Assembly: GCF_023554255.2 (NCBI RefSeq)
Contig: NZ_JAMJWD020000002.1
Location: forward strand, 737,435 to 801,434
DNA from: Phyllobacterium sp. 21LDTY02-6
GTDB taxonomy: Bacteria > Pseudomonadota > Alphaproteobacteria > Rhizobiales > Rhizobiaceae
Direction of reading: 5' to 3'
Length of the DNA: 64,000 bases
Shown here: piece by piece, positions 1 through 7,904 of the stretch
Numbering within the stretch: position 1 is the first letter of the stretch
Layout of the letters: the number at the start of each line of letters is the position of its first letter
Translations under genes and position numbers: made by a program
Notes under the pieces: generated by a model
The model's database searches: none
The model's input: only the letters and a program-made list of their open reading frames with translations
Told to the model about the DNA's origin: nothing

Positions 1-405
1 ACGAAGGCCGGGTCAACTGCCGCACCGAAGCCGAAGATCGTGCTTTCGGGCGGCGGGCGCAGCAATCTCGACGATGCAGCCGGCTTCATCATCGGCGATA
101 TACTGGAGCGGCGCGGCTTCGAGGTGCGCGATATAACCCATGACGAGCTGGTTGCCGCCAACATAGGCAAGCTGGACCTGAGCGGGGTCAGTGCCATCTG
201 CATCAATTACCTGGACTCCGCTTCCGTGGCCCATGCGCGCTATCTGGTACGGCGCCTGCGCCGGCGTCACGCGCGCATGAAGATCGTCCTCGGATTCCTC
301 GGCGACGACAGCGATACGATCGACGGCGAGAAGATCGTCGCTTCGACCCGCAACTGCGTTTTTGCCGCCTCGATGGAGACGGTCATCGATGAAATGTCGA
401 CCTGA
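1..405 (+). CDS. AI-2E family transporter, C-terminal fragment
   Basis: The frame is open from the first base of the window, so this is the 3' end of a longer gene. The visible 134 residues contain a soluble alpha/beta domain: a strand followed by SGGGRSNLDDAAG, then HDELVAANI, then LSGVSAICINYLD and HARYLVRRLRRR. From memory this resembles the cytosolic C-terminal extension, similar to a B12-binding fold, found on rhizobial AI-2E/PerM-type membrane transporters. The membrane part lies outside the window, so the family call depends on this tail alone. There is no obvious cobalamin-binding DxHxxG motif, so ligand binding is not claimed. The gene ends 226 bases before the next one. Confidence 0.55.
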   Translation, partial: TKAGSTAAPKPKIVLSGGGRSNLDDAAGFIIGDILERRGFEVRDITHDELVAANIGKLDLSGVSAICINYLDSASVAHARYLVRRLRRRHARMKIVLGFLGDDSDTIDGEKIVASTRNCVFAASMETVIDEMST

Positions 406-631
406 AGCGAATTCTTGAGCCATGGCCGAGCGGGGCGGGAACCAAGCCCGGCCTACTTCGTTGTTGCCCACGCTAGCCGAGTTTCGGCCGGCAACTCCAG
501 ACCCGGTGCCTGTTCCCCCGTGGGCGCCGGGTCGTCCCCCGATTTTTCCTTGCACCCGAGGCGGACGATCCGGAACAAGCTGCGCCTGCCAGCGTTCTAG
601 GACGTGGTCGTTTCAGGAAAGGATGTTTTCC

Positions 632-823
632 ATGGGAAGCACGAGTGACAAGATGTCCGGCATGGCCAACAAGGCAGCCGGAGGCGCCAAAAAGGCAGTG
701 GGACAGGCAACCGGGTCCCGGCAAATGGAGGCGGAGGGCAGGGCGCAGCAGATGAAGGGCGACGCCCAGCACGCAAAAGGCAAGGCCAAGGACGCAGTCA
801 AGAAAGTCATCGACAAGGCCTGA
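632..823 (+). CDS. CsbD family stress-response protein
   Basis: This is a 63-residue hydrophilic protein rich in Lys, Ala and Gly, without cysteine, signal peptide or membrane segment. The pattern ANKAAGGAKKAVGQATGSRQMEAEGRAQQMKGDAQHA, read in parts, is the CsbD signature of a repeated A-x-G-K/A-A amphipathic helix. CsbD-like proteins are small, probably disordered cytoplasmic proteins induced by general stress, and their molecular role is unknown. The ATG at 632 is chosen because AGGAAAGG at 615-622 gives normal spacing, whereas the in-frame ATG at 623 abuts that site. The gene stands alone between a transporter end and a DUF768-like gene. Confidence 0.8.
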   Translation: MGSTSDKMSGMANKAAGGAKKAVGQATGSRQMEAEGRAQQMKGDAQHAKGKAKDAVKKVIDKA

Positions 824-915
824 TGCCGATCGGGAACCGGCTACGGCCGGTTTCCAGCCGCTGACTGCACCCTATGCCCGGCGCGGCCGAAATCTATGAA
901 CCGGAGCAGCAGACA

Positions 916-1155
916 ATGAGTCAGAGAGCAATCGACTTCGTCAACAATTGGATAGACGCCAATGTGGATACGAGTCGCCCGGCGGACATGGAGCACCATG
1001 ACAGCCGGCCAAAGAAGCTGGCGGAACAATGCGCCGCGGCCGCGGCGGCTGCCGGCATCAGCGAATCCGAGATCAAGGACGGGCTGGGCGATCTGGAGAT
1101 CTGCATGATCACCGCCATCGACCGCGCCGCCCTCGCCAGGGGCGCAGGCGGCTAG
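916..1155 (+). CDS. Small DUF768-like protein
   Basis: This 79-residue acidic protein begins MSQRAIDFVNNWIDANV. It has an alanine-rich middle helix (LAEQCAAAAAAAGIS) followed by ESEIKDGLGDLEICMITAID. The layout of an N-terminal W-containing helix, a LA.QC...A...GI helix and a GDLE/GSVE-type C-terminal helix matches small DUF768 proteins of Mesorhizobium and relatives, from memory. Function is unknown. The start at 916 follows a weak purine-rich stretch; an upstream in-frame ATG at 874 would add 14 residues unlike the family. It is convergent with the Lrp gene. Confidence 0.55.
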   Translation: MSQRAIDFVNNWIDANVDTSRPADMEHHDSRPKKLAEQCAAAAAAAGISESEIKDGLGDLEICMITAIDRAALARGAGG

Positions 1156-1179
1156 TGTGGTGAACGTCAGCTTCGGCCA

Positions 1180-1608
1180 CTAGCGTTCGATCCGCGTCGA
1201 CAGGATGATGGACGACATCGTCCTTTCGACACCCTCCAGCGCGCCGATCTCATCGAGAAGGCGATCGAGTTCCTGGATCGACGGAGCCTCGACGATGACG
1301 ATCATGTCGAATTGCCCGCTCACCGAATGCAGGGTGCGGACCCATGTGATCTTGCGCAGCGCGTTCTCGACCCGCGGTGCGAGCTTGGGCAGCGCCGTGA
1401 CCAGCACATGCGCCTTGACGAGGTTCTCCTGATACTCCGGTGAAAGCTGGACGCCATAGCCGCGAATGACGCCGCGCGCCTCCAGCCTTTCGATGCGGCT
1501 CTGCACCGTCGTGCGCGAAAGGTCGAGCCTGCGGGCAAGCTCGGCGGTGGAGGCGCGGGCGTTCTCGCGCAGCAGGGACAGGAGCGCATGATCCGCTTCG
1601 GACAGCAT
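1180..1608 (-). CDS. Lrp/AsnC family regulator of the adjacent lysine dehydrogenase
   Basis: This 142-residue protein has the two Lrp parts: an N-terminal winged helix-turn-helix (about residues 5-55, with STAELARRLDLSRTTVQSRI) and a C-terminal RAM ligand-binding domain. Regulators of this family sense amino acids and form octamers. The ATG at 1608 is preferred because GAGAGGA lies 10 bases before it; the longer frame would start at a TTG. It is transcribed away from the lysine 6-dehydrogenase gene, the usual place for a lysine-responsive activator or repressor. The shared intergenic region contains two TAAAAT-type repeats that could be binding sites. Control of lysine catabolism is inferred from position. 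Confidence 0.85.
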   Translation of the reverse strand: MLSEADHALLSLLRENARASTAELARRLDLSRTTVQSRIERLEARGVIRGYGVQLSPEYQENLVKAHVLVTALPKLAPRVENALRKITWVRTLHSVSGQFDMIVIVEAPSIQELDRLLDEIGALEGVERTMSSIILSTRIER

Positions 1609-1729
1609 TATGTAAAATCCTCTCGGCAATATGCGTAAAATGCGTCGTTGTATCGTCAGTATAGAGGCTTCAAAGCGCAGGGCAATATGGCAGAATCGGC
1701 AGATCGCATATCAATCCGGGGGATTCCAC

Positions 1730-2833
1730 ATGAAGGACATCGTAGTCGTCGGCGCGGGCAAGATCGGCGCAACCATTGCCAATCTTCTGGCCGATTCAGG
1801 AGATTATCGCGTTACCGTCGTCGATCGGTCGCAGGCGCAGCTCGATGCGCTGGAAGTGACGTCGGCGGTGGCGACGGCCATGGTCGAGATCACGGAGGCG
1901 GGCGCGCTCGAAGCCCTGCTCGCCGGGAAATTCGCTGTCCTCAGCGCCGCTCCATTCCATCTGACGACCCATATCGCCCAGGCTGCGGCGAAGGCCGGCG
2001 TGCATTACCTCGATCTTACCGAGGATGTCGCCAGCACGCGGATCGTCAAGCAGCTTGCCGCCACGGCTGCCGGCGCGTTCATCCCGCAATGCGGCCTTGC
2101 CCCGGGCTTCATCTCGATCGTCGCCAACGATCTGGCGAAGCGCTTCGACTCGCTCGAAAGCATCCGCATGCGCGTCGGCGCCCTGCCGCAATATCCTTCC
2201 AATGCGTTGAACTACAATCTCACCTGGTCCACCGATGGCGTGATCAACGAATATTGCGAACCTTGCGAGGCGATCGTCGATGGCGAGCTGACGGAGGTTC
2301 CGGCGCTCGAGGAGCGCGAGGAATTCTCCCTCGATGGCGTTACCTACGAAGCGTTCAATACGTCGGGCGGCCTCGGTACGCTTTGCGAGACGCTGCTGGG
2401 CAAGGTCCGCACGCTCAATTACCGCACCATACGCTATCCCGGCCATGCGGCGATCATGAAGGCGCTGCTGAATGATCTCGGCCTGCGCGACCGGCGTGAA
2501 ATATTGAAGGACATCCTGGAAAACGCCCTGCCGACGACGATGCAGGACGTGGTCGTCATCTTCGTGACGGTCAGCGGCCGCAAGAAGGGCAGGCTGTTGC
2601 AGGAGACCTATGCGAACAAGGTCTATAGCGGCCATATCGGGGCGCGGCTCTATAGCGGTATCCAGATCACCACCGCCTCCGCCATCTGCGCCGTGCTGGA
2701 CATGCTCGCCAATGGCGACCTGCCGCAGCAGGGTTTCATCAGGCAGGAGGACATCGCCCTCGATACCTTCCTCGCCAACCGTTTCGGCAAGGCCTATGCG
2801 CAGGTGGAAGCAGCCGGAAGGCTCGTTGCCTGA
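1730..2833 (+). CDS. L-lysine 6-dehydrogenase (saccharopine dehydrogenase family)
   Basis: This 367-residue enzyme probably oxidises the epsilon-amino group of L-lysine with NAD(P) to give a semialdehyde that cyclises to piperideine-6-carboxylate. The Rossmann motif GAGKIG is at residues 8-13. It is followed by the saccharopine-dehydrogenase features HYLDLTEDV, IPQCGLAPGFIS and the YPSNALNYNLTWS block. The sequence is very close, from memory, to the Agrobacterium/Rhizobium lysine 6-dehydrogenase. ATG 1730 follows GGGGGAT and is preferred over an upstream frame without family similarity. The divergent Lrp gene supports a role in amino-acid catabolism. A saccharopine reductase role is less likely because no LKR domain partner is present. 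Confidence 0.78.
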   Translation: MKDIVVVGAGKIGATIANLLADSGDYRVTVVDRSQAQLDALEVTSAVATAMVEITEAGALEALLAGKFAVLSAAPFHLTTHIAQAAAKAGVHYLDLTEDVASTRIVKQLAATAAGAFIPQCGLAPGFISIVANDLAKRFDSLESIRMRVGALPQYPSNALNYNLTWSTDGVINEYCEPCEAIVDGELTEVPALEEREEFSLDGVTYEAFNTSGGLGTLCETLLGKVRTLNYRTIRYPGHAAIMKALLNDLGLRDRREILKDILENALPTTMQDVVVIFVTVSGRKKGRLLQETYANKVYSGHIGARLYSGIQITTASAICAVLDMLANGDLPQQGFIRQEDIALDTFLANRFGKAYAQVEAAGRLVA

Positions 2834-2890
2834 TCTAACCCTGACCTGGGCCTGACCTAACCCGAGCTGGGCCTGATCTGGCCTGGGCCC
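2828..2890 (+). repeat. Degenerate tandem repeat beginning at the lysine dehydrogenase stop codon
   Basis: Units of about 21-22 bases start with GCCTGA, the last codon plus stop, at 2828. They recur at 2850 as GCCTGACCTAACCCGAGCTGG and, shortened, at 2871. It looks like duplication of the gene's 3' terminus. Confidence 0.75.
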
Positions 2891-2945
2891 GAATCAGGAC
2901 GGATCACTCGCCGTCGTGGCTACAACGGCGAGCGAGGCGATTGTT

Positions 2946-4196
2946 TCAGACCCATTCGCCCTTGCGCATGACAGGGATGGCCGCGCCGTTCCTGTCGATG
3001 CCATCGACATCGATCTCGCCCGAGCCGATCATCCAGTCGATATGGATGAGGCTGCTATTGCCGCCGCGCGCGGCGACTTCGTCAGCGGAGAGCTTGCCGC
3101 CATTGACGAAACATTGCGAGTAGCATTGGCCGAGCGCGATGTGGCTGGCGGCATTCTCGTCGAACAATGTATTGTAGAACAGCAGGCCGGAGGCCGAGAT
3201 CGGCGAGGAGTGCGGAACAAGCGCGACTTCACCGAGCCGCCGCGAACCCTCATCCGTGCCGAGCACCTTGTTGAAGACTTCCTCGCCACGCGTGGCCTTC
3301 GCCTCGACGATCTTGCCGCCCTCGAACCGGACCCTGATATTCTCGATCAGGCTGCCCTGATGCGACAGCGGCTTGGTGCTTGAAACATGGCCATCGACGC
3401 GCAGGGCGTGCGGCGTGGTGAAGACCTCTTCCGTCGGAATATTCGGGTTGCAGCTGATGCCGTTCTTGGCCGTCGCCGCCCCGCCATGCCACTCGTGCTC
3501 ATCGGCTAGCCCCACGGTAAGGTCCGTGCCCGGCCCCTTGAAGTGGAGCGCCGAAAACGCATGCTCGTTCAGCCAGAGCGTGCGCTTGTTCAGCGTCGCA
3601 TTGTGCTCCCGCCAGGCGCTGACAGGATCGTCGATATCGACGCGGGACGCCGCGAAGATCGCATCCGCAAGTTTGGTCACCGCGACTTCGACGTCGTCGT
3701 CCGGGAACATCTGCTTGGCCCAGGAAGGATTGGGGTAGGAGACGATGTTCCAGTTGATGTCGAAGCCCGCGATCTTTTCCAGCGCCGGCTTGTAGGCCCT
3801 GGACTGCGCCTTGTTGGCGCGCGAAACCTTGTCCGGGTCTTCATTGGCGAGCAGCATCGGATTATCGCCGGCGACGGCCAGCCGGGCCGTATTGGCGGAG
3901 AATGCCTGCGCCATGCCGTCATACAGCCAGGAGGGCGAGCGGTCGAAACTGTCGTCCGGCGCATTGCGGTAGCGCATGAGGGTGGCTTCCTCATCGCTGT
4001 AGAAGGTCGTCACCAGCCCGGCGCCCGCCTTGTAGGCATGTTCGGTGATGCGGCGCACCAGCGGCAGCGCCGGCAATGGCGCCGTTATCAGCAGGTCCTG
4101 GCCGGGCTGCAGCTGAAGGCCGATCCTGACGGCAACTTCGGCCAGGCGGTCCAGCTTGATCGGGTCGACATTGAAAATCTTGGTCGGGGAAGTCAT
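2946..4196 (-). CDS. M29 family aminopeptidase
   Basis: This 416-residue protein is the full length of the M29 family (AmpS/PepS/aminopeptidase T). These are cytoplasmic dinuclear-metal enzymes that remove N-terminal residues from peptides. Visible signs are the N-terminal helix-strand layout DRLAEVAVRIGLQLQPGQ, the region GISCNPNIPTEEVFTTPH that supplies metal-binding Glu residues, and the C-terminal SLIHIDWMIGSGEIDVDG with catalytic/metal His and Asp. No signal peptide is present. The gene is monocistronic and convergent with the lysine dehydrogenase. Substrate preference cannot be told from sequence. Confidence 0.9.
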   Translation of the reverse strand: MTSPTKIFNVDPIKLDRLAEVAVRIGLQLQPGQDLLITAPLPALPLVRRITEHAYKAGAGLVTTFYSDEEATLMRYRNAPDDSFDRSPSWLYDGMAQAFSANTARLAVAGDNPMLLANEDPDKVSRANKAQSRAYKPALEKIAGFDINWNIVSYPNPSWAKQMFPDDDVEVAVTKLADAIFAASRVDIDDPVSAWREHNATLNKRTLWLNEHAFSALHFKGPGTDLTVGLADEHEWHGGAATAKNGISCNPNIPTEEVFTTPHALRVDGHVSSTKPLSHQGSLIENIRVRFEGGKIVEAKATRGEEVFNKVLGTDEGSRRLGEVALVPHSSPISASGLLFYNTLFDENAASHIALGQCYSQCFVNGGKLSADEVAARGGNSSLIHIDWMIGSGEIDVDGIDRNGAAIPVMRKGEWV

Positions 4197-4302
4197 CGCA
4201 AATCCATGCTGTTACGTTTGCAGGCCAGGCATGGCCCGCGCCAAGCATAGCCCGGCCCGTCACAACATCAAGCAATGATCCAGCGGCAGCGCGGGATTCG
4301 GA

Positions 4303-4728
4303 TCAACCGAAATTCGGCACCCGGACGAAATGCGGGAGAGGCGTGAACTGGTCCCGCGGCTGCGCCTCCTTGCGGGCAAGCGCCCTCTGAACCTTCTGGC
4401 GCCGGGCCTCGAGGATCTCCCGTTCCGAGCTTTCGCCCATGCACAGCGCCTTGAGCAGCACCATGCAGGCGGCATCGGCTATGCCCGACTGGTCTTCATT
4501 GAGCGCGATGTCGAGAATGACGCGGCGAAAATCCGTCAGCTCCGCCGGCCGGTCCGTTACGGCACGCTGGCGCTCGGCATTTTCCTCTTCGATGAGCTTG
4601 TAGAGCCTGTCGCGCAGGTCCGCTCCGACGTTCTCGTACTGGGCATCGAGATCAGGCGCCACCGCGGCCAGCTTCTGCTTTTGCCGGGCTCGATGCCTTC
4701 TCTGCCGTTCTGCGTTGCTAAGAGCCAT
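4303..4728 (-). CDS. Hypothetical protein with basic SNAERQRRHRARQK N-terminus
   Basis: This 141-residue hydrophilic protein has an N-terminus MALSNAERQRRHRARQKQKL, a basic helix of a kind common in small phage and alphaproteobacterial proteins. A middle with coiled-coil character (DRLYKLIEEENAERQRA) and an alpha-helical segment LTDFRRVILDIALNEDQSGIADAACMVLLKAL follow. The basic helix suggests nucleic-acid contact, but that is only inference. No enzyme motif or membrane segment is visible. It sits alone on the minus strand in a short run of poorly conserved small genes, with about 230 bases of non-coding DNA on its 5' side. Confidence 0.6.
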   Translation of the reverse strand: MALSNAERQRRHRARQKQKLAAVAPDLDAQYENVGADLRDRLYKLIEEENAERQRAVTDRPAELTDFRRVILDIALNEDQSGIADAACMVLLKALCMGESSEREILEARRQKVQRALARKEAQPRDQFTPLPHFVRVPNFG

Positions 4729-4956
4729 TGTGCAAATATGTCGTTACAACCCGAATCACTACCCATTCAGGGATAGGCCTCCCTGCCGTTACGAGCAAGT
4801 TTCGGCTGCCGTTACGCACAGATGACCGCCGGTTACGTAACGCCCGGCGGCGGCCGATCGCTATCATGCTGAACAAATTGTTAGGAACCTCGGCCCTATT
4901 CTTCCGGCGAATCAGAATGCAACGCGGCGATTCGGCCGCATTGGAAAGTACCGCAC

Positions 4957-5247
4957 ATGAACGACGCCGAAACTGCCGCCCCCTGCCGGATCATCGCCTT
5001 TCCGCTCGCCCGCCGCGCGGCCAAGATACGCGAAGTCGCCGCGAGGCTCATGGAAAAGACGAGCGAGCGCAACGCCGAGGCCTACAGGAACCAGGTGGCG
5101 AACGCGCTTTTCCGGCAGTTGAGCAAATCCGGCGTGTGCGAGGACGAGCAGGACGAACAGATCGGCGCATTCTTCACCGCCGTCGAATATGAACTCGACC
5201 GGCTGTTCGCCTCGCGCGGCATATATGGCGACCTGTCTTCCTACTGA
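4957..5247 (+). CDS. DUF6074-like small protein
   Basis: This 96-residue protein begins with the pattern CRIIAFPLARRAAKIREVA, which resembles the IIPFPLxRRxxxVR start of DUF6074 proteins from rhizobia. A helical Arg/Glu-rich body and an acidic patch (CEDEQDEQIGAFFTAVEYEL) follow. There is no signal peptide or membrane segment. Function is unknown; DUF6074 members are numerous, small and often encoded in accessory regions. The Shine-Dalgarno sequence is weak. Its neighbours, a basic hypothetical protein and a 59-residue ORF, give no functional clue. Confidence 0.6.
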   Translation: MNDAETAAPCRIIAFPLARRAAKIREVAARLMEKTSERNAEAYRNQVANALFRQLSKSGVCEDEQDEQIGAFFTAVEYELDRLFASRGIYGDLSSY

Positions 5248-5313
5248 GGCTCTTCCTCCAAAACCGGGATGCCGCCATTTGCATTTTGATGCCGGGCGGC
5301 CGAAGATGGCCGC

Positions 5314-5493
5314 ATGACCAGCGAGCAGACCTGCCTTGTCCAGACCCATCAGAAAAGCGATGGCAACTGGTATTATGTCCTCGTCATCGATGGCGAGACC
5401 GGCGCCGTGAGCGGGCCGCACGATACCGAAGACGATGCGCGAACGGCAGGCGAACGCGAATTGCGCGAGCTCGGCATGCTGGAGGACGAGTAG
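5314..5493 (+). CDS. 59-residue hypothetical protein
   Basis: ATG at 5314 opens a 59-codon frame ending with TAG at 5491-5493. The peptide runs MTSEQTCLVQTHQKSDG, then a hydrophobic strand NWYYVLVIDGETG, then an acidic helix DTEDDARTAGERELRELGMLEDE. The alternation of a strand pair and a helix, and the biased codon choice (GGC, ATC, GAC), look like a real small protein. It is acidic, with no signal peptide. An AGATGGCC stretch precedes the start, so the ribosome site is poor. It ends 10 bases before the convergent AmpR-like gene. It is unrecognised and would be missed by a 60-codon cut-off. Confidence 0.5.
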   Translation: MTSEQTCLVQTHQKSDGNWYYVLVIDGETGAVSGPHDTEDDARTAGERELRELGMLEDE

Positions 5494-5503
5494 CCGAACA
5501 GGC

Positions 5504-6379
5504 TCACTCCGTGGCGGCGTCGAGCAGCCAATGTCTGAACGCCGCCATGGCCCTGGTCTCGGCGCGCGATTTCAGCGATGTGAGCCAGTAGCTGCCGCGT
5601 GAGACGAAGACGTCGAACGGCCTGACGAGCGCGCCCGAGGTTAGCAGGCGGTCGAACATTTTCGGCGGCGCCAGCGCCACGCCCGTGGCCTGGATCGCTG
5701 CTTCCACCATGGCCAGCGACGAATCGAACGTCATGCCCCGTGCGATCGGCGGGTCGCTTCGCATGCCGGCCGCCTCGAACCATCCTGCCCATTCGTCGGC
5801 GCGATAGGAGCGGAGCAGGGTTTCACCCGCCAGATCCTCCGGCCGCTGCAGCCGTTCGGCGATTTCCGGCACGCACAACGCCGAAAGCGGCGCTTCGAAC
5901 AGCCGTTCCGCATTGGTGTCGTGCCACGCACCGCTGCCAAAGCGGATCGCGTAGTCGAGGCCCTCGGCTGCGATATCGACACGATTATTGTTGGTGGACA
6001 GCCGCAGGTCGATGTGGGGATGCCTCTCATGAAACGCGCCGAGGCGCGGCAGCAGCCAGCCGACGGCGAAGGTTCCGACGACGCCGACCGTCAGCACTTC
6101 GCGCACATAGCCATTCTCGAAGCGCTCCAGCATGTCGGCCATGCGATCGAAGGAATCACGCACGACCGGCAGCAGCGCCTCGCCTTCCGCCGTCACCTTG
6201 AGGCCGCGCGGAAGCCGCTTGAAGAGGCTGACCTTGAGCCGTTCCTCCAGCAATTTGACCTGATGGCTGATGGCAGCCTGGGTCACGCAGAGTTCGATCG
6301 CGGCCCGCGTGAAGCTCAGATGCCGGGCGGAGGCTTCGAAGGCGCGCAGGGCGTTCAAGGGAAGATGTGGGCGGACCAT
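5504..6379 (-). CDS. LysR family regulator of the GcvA/AmpR type
   Basis: This 291-residue protein has an N-terminal winged helix (residues about 4-62, PLNALRAFEASARHLSFTRAA) and a C-terminal periplasmic-binding-like effector domain. Its likeness to AmpR is strong along the whole length: SFTRAAIELCVTQAAISHQVK, GVVGTFAVGWLLPRL, AAEGLDYAIRFGSGAWHDT and SYWLTSLKSRAET all have counterparts in enterobacterial AmpR, as remembered. AmpR switches beta-lactamase genes in response to peptidoglycan fragments, but no beta-lactamase lies here. Its divergent neighbour is a decarboxylase-family operon, so it may control that instead. Calling it a GcvA-clade regulator is safe; AmpR function is not. Confidence 0.82.
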   Translation of the reverse strand: MVRPHLPLNALRAFEASARHLSFTRAAIELCVTQAAISHQVKLLEERLKVSLFKRLPRGLKVTAEGEALLPVVRDSFDRMADMLERFENGYVREVLTVGVVGTFAVGWLLPRLGAFHERHPHIDLRLSTNNNRVDIAAEGLDYAIRFGSGAWHDTNAERLFEAPLSALCVPEIAERLQRPEDLAGETLLRSYRADEWAGWFEAAGMRSDPPIARGMTFDSSLAMVEAAIQATGVALAPPKMFDRLLTSGALVRPFDVFVSRGSYWLTSLKSRAETRAMAAFRHWLLDAATE

Positions 6380-6542
6380 GGCAGCCTTGGTTCAGTTCGT
6401 CATCGCCACTTAGCGTGCTTCCGCCGCGGCGATCAAGGGCGTCTGGCAGGCAACGTCTGGCAAGCCGCGCCTGCCTGGCCGCGCCGTGAGCATGAGCCTC
6501 ATGTGCAGGCCGAAACGAAATCCGCTTTACATTTTCTAATTC

Positions 6543-6576
6543 GGATATTAAATATCCATAAGGACAACAAATATCC
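6543..6576. promoter_or_regulatory. Two copies of a 15-bp palindromic operator
   Basis: GGATATTAAATATCC at 6543-6557 is a perfect palindrome around a central A. GGACAACAAATATCC at 6562-6576 is a weaker copy sharing 12 of 15 bases, 19 bases further on. They lie 22-55 bases before the decarboxylase start codon. The same type of site, GGATATACTATATCC, precedes the nearby Rrf2 gene, which makes that regulator the likely ligand. Confidence 0.6.
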
Positions 6577-6597
6577 TTAATACCAAGAGGGACCAAA

Positions 6598-7077
6598 ATG
6601 ACACAGCGTTTGAACTACTCCCAGCAATCGGCCGACCTGCTCAAGAAGTTCATGGATTTCAGCCTCGCCCTGCGCGACGGCGCCATCGAGCCGCGCCTGC
6701 GCGATCTCGTGAACATCCGTGTTTCGCAGCTGAACGGCTGTGCCTTCTGCGTCGACATGCATGTCAAGGAAGCGAAGATCCATGGCGAGAGCGAGCTGCG
6801 GCTCTATCACGTGGCGATCTGGCGCGAATCGAATCTCTTTGCGCCCAAGGAACGGGCGGCGCTCGCCTGGGCGGAAGTGCTGACCAGGCTGCCCGAAGGC
6901 GGCGTACCCGACGAAACCTATGAGCGCGTGAGAGGCCAGTTGTCGGAAAAGGAAATTTCCGACCTCACCTTCTCGATCATGGCGATCAATGGCTGGAACC
7001 GCGTCAGCATCGGCTTCAAGGCCGTACCGGGCTCGGCCGACAAGGCCTTCGGTCTCGACAAGGCGGGCCTGAACTAG
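6598..7077 (+). CDS. Carboxymuconolactone decarboxylase / AhpD family protein
   Basis: This 159-residue all-helical protein carries the AhpD-type active site Cys48-x-x-Cys51-x-x-x-His55 (GCAFCVDMH). In AhpD-like members this serves thiol-disulfide peroxidase chemistry; in true PcaC decarboxylases the cysteines are absent. The sequence therefore points to a peroxidase or reductase role rather than protocatechuate breakdown. A good ribosome site (AGAGGG) precedes ATG 6598. It leads an apparent operon with an NmrA-like oxidoreductase and a secreted cupin, and lies behind two palindromic sites shared with an Rrf2 gene. An antioxidant or electrophile-detoxifying role is inferred. Confidence 0.85.
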   Translation: MTQRLNYSQQSADLLKKFMDFSLALRDGAIEPRLRDLVNIRVSQLNGCAFCVDMHVKEAKIHGESELRLYHVAIWRESNLFAPKERAALAWAEVLTRLPEGGVPDETYERVRGQLSEKEISDLTFSIMAINGWNRVSIGFKAVPGSADKAFGLDKAGLN

Positions 7078-7091
7078 AGGGCCTGAACCAG
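7065..7091 (+). repeat. Stop-codon-spanning tandem duplication after the decarboxylase gene
   Basis: GGGCCTGAACTAG (7065-7077, containing the stop) is followed with period 14 by GGGCCTGAACCAG (7079-7091), 12 of 13 bases identical. Confidence 0.7.
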
Positions 7092-7131
7092 GGGTAACCA
7101 TTGCGGCTGCGGCTGCGGAAGGGGAAACATC

Positions 7132-7893
7132 ATGAAATTCGTGATTATCGGCGGAACCGGCCTCATCGGTTCGAAAACGGTGGAGCGCCTGCGCAAGCGC
7201 GGGCATGACGTCGTGGTGGCCTCGCCCAATACCGGCGTCAACGTAATGACCGGGGAGGGGCTGGCCGAGGCGCTCGAAGGCGCCGATGTCGTCATCGATC
7301 TCGCCAATTCGCCATCGTTCGAAGACAAGGCGGTGCTGGAATTCTTCGACACGGCCGGACGCAACCTGCTTGCGGCCGAACGGAAATCCGGTGTCCGGCA
7401 TCATATCGCGCTTTCGGTCGTCGGCACGGAAAGGCTGCAGGAGAGCGGGTATTTCCGCGGCAAGCTGGTGCAGGAAAAGCTGATCAGGGAATCGGGCATT
7501 CCCTTCACCATCATCCATTCCACGCAGTTCATGGAATTCCTTGCCGGCATAGCGCAGTCGGGAACGGTCGGCCAGACCGTTCGCCTCTCGCCTGCCTATG
7601 TCCAGCCGATCGCCTCCGACGACGTGGCCGACGCCGTAACCGAGATCGCACTGTCGGCGCCGGCCAATGCGACCATAGAGATCGCGGGGCCGGAACGGTC
7701 GAAACTGAGCGATCTCGTCGCCCGCTACCTGCGCGCCTCCGGCGATGCGCGCACGGTCGAACCCGACCCCGAGGCGCGCTATTTCGGGGCGCGGCTCAGC
7801 GACAATTCCCTCGTCACCGACGACGCGCAGCGCCTTGGCTCGATCACGTTCGAGCAATGGTTCGCGGCGCAGAAACAATCTCGAACCGCGTAA
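7132..7893 (+). CDS. NmrA-like NAD(P)-binding SDR protein
   Basis: This 253-residue atypical short-chain dehydrogenase has the N-terminal nucleotide motif GGTGLIG (residues 7-13) and a second strand ending DVVIDLAN. It lacks the classical YxxxK pair, as in NmrA/NAD(P)H-quinone-reductase-like members that sense or use NAD(P). HSTQFMEFLAGIAQSG matches the substrate-lid region of this group. It lies 54 bases after the AhpD-like gene and 11 before the cupin, so the three are probably cotranscribed. Its reaction is unknown; quinone or reactive-electrophile reduction is a reasonable guess. Confidence 0.8.
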   Translation: MKFVIIGGTGLIGSKTVERLRKRGHDVVVASPNTGVNVMTGEGLAEALEGADVVIDLANSPSFEDKAVLEFFDTAGRNLLAAERKSGVRHHIALSVVGTERLQESGYFRGKLVQEKLIRESGIPFTIIHSTQFMEFLAGIAQSGTVGQTVRLSPAYVQPIASDDVADAVTEIALSAPANATIEIAGPERSKLSDLVARYLRASGDARTVEPDPEARYFGARLSDNSLVTDDAQRLGSITFEQWFAAQKQSRTA

Positions 7894-7904
7894 AGGACAT
7901 CCAA

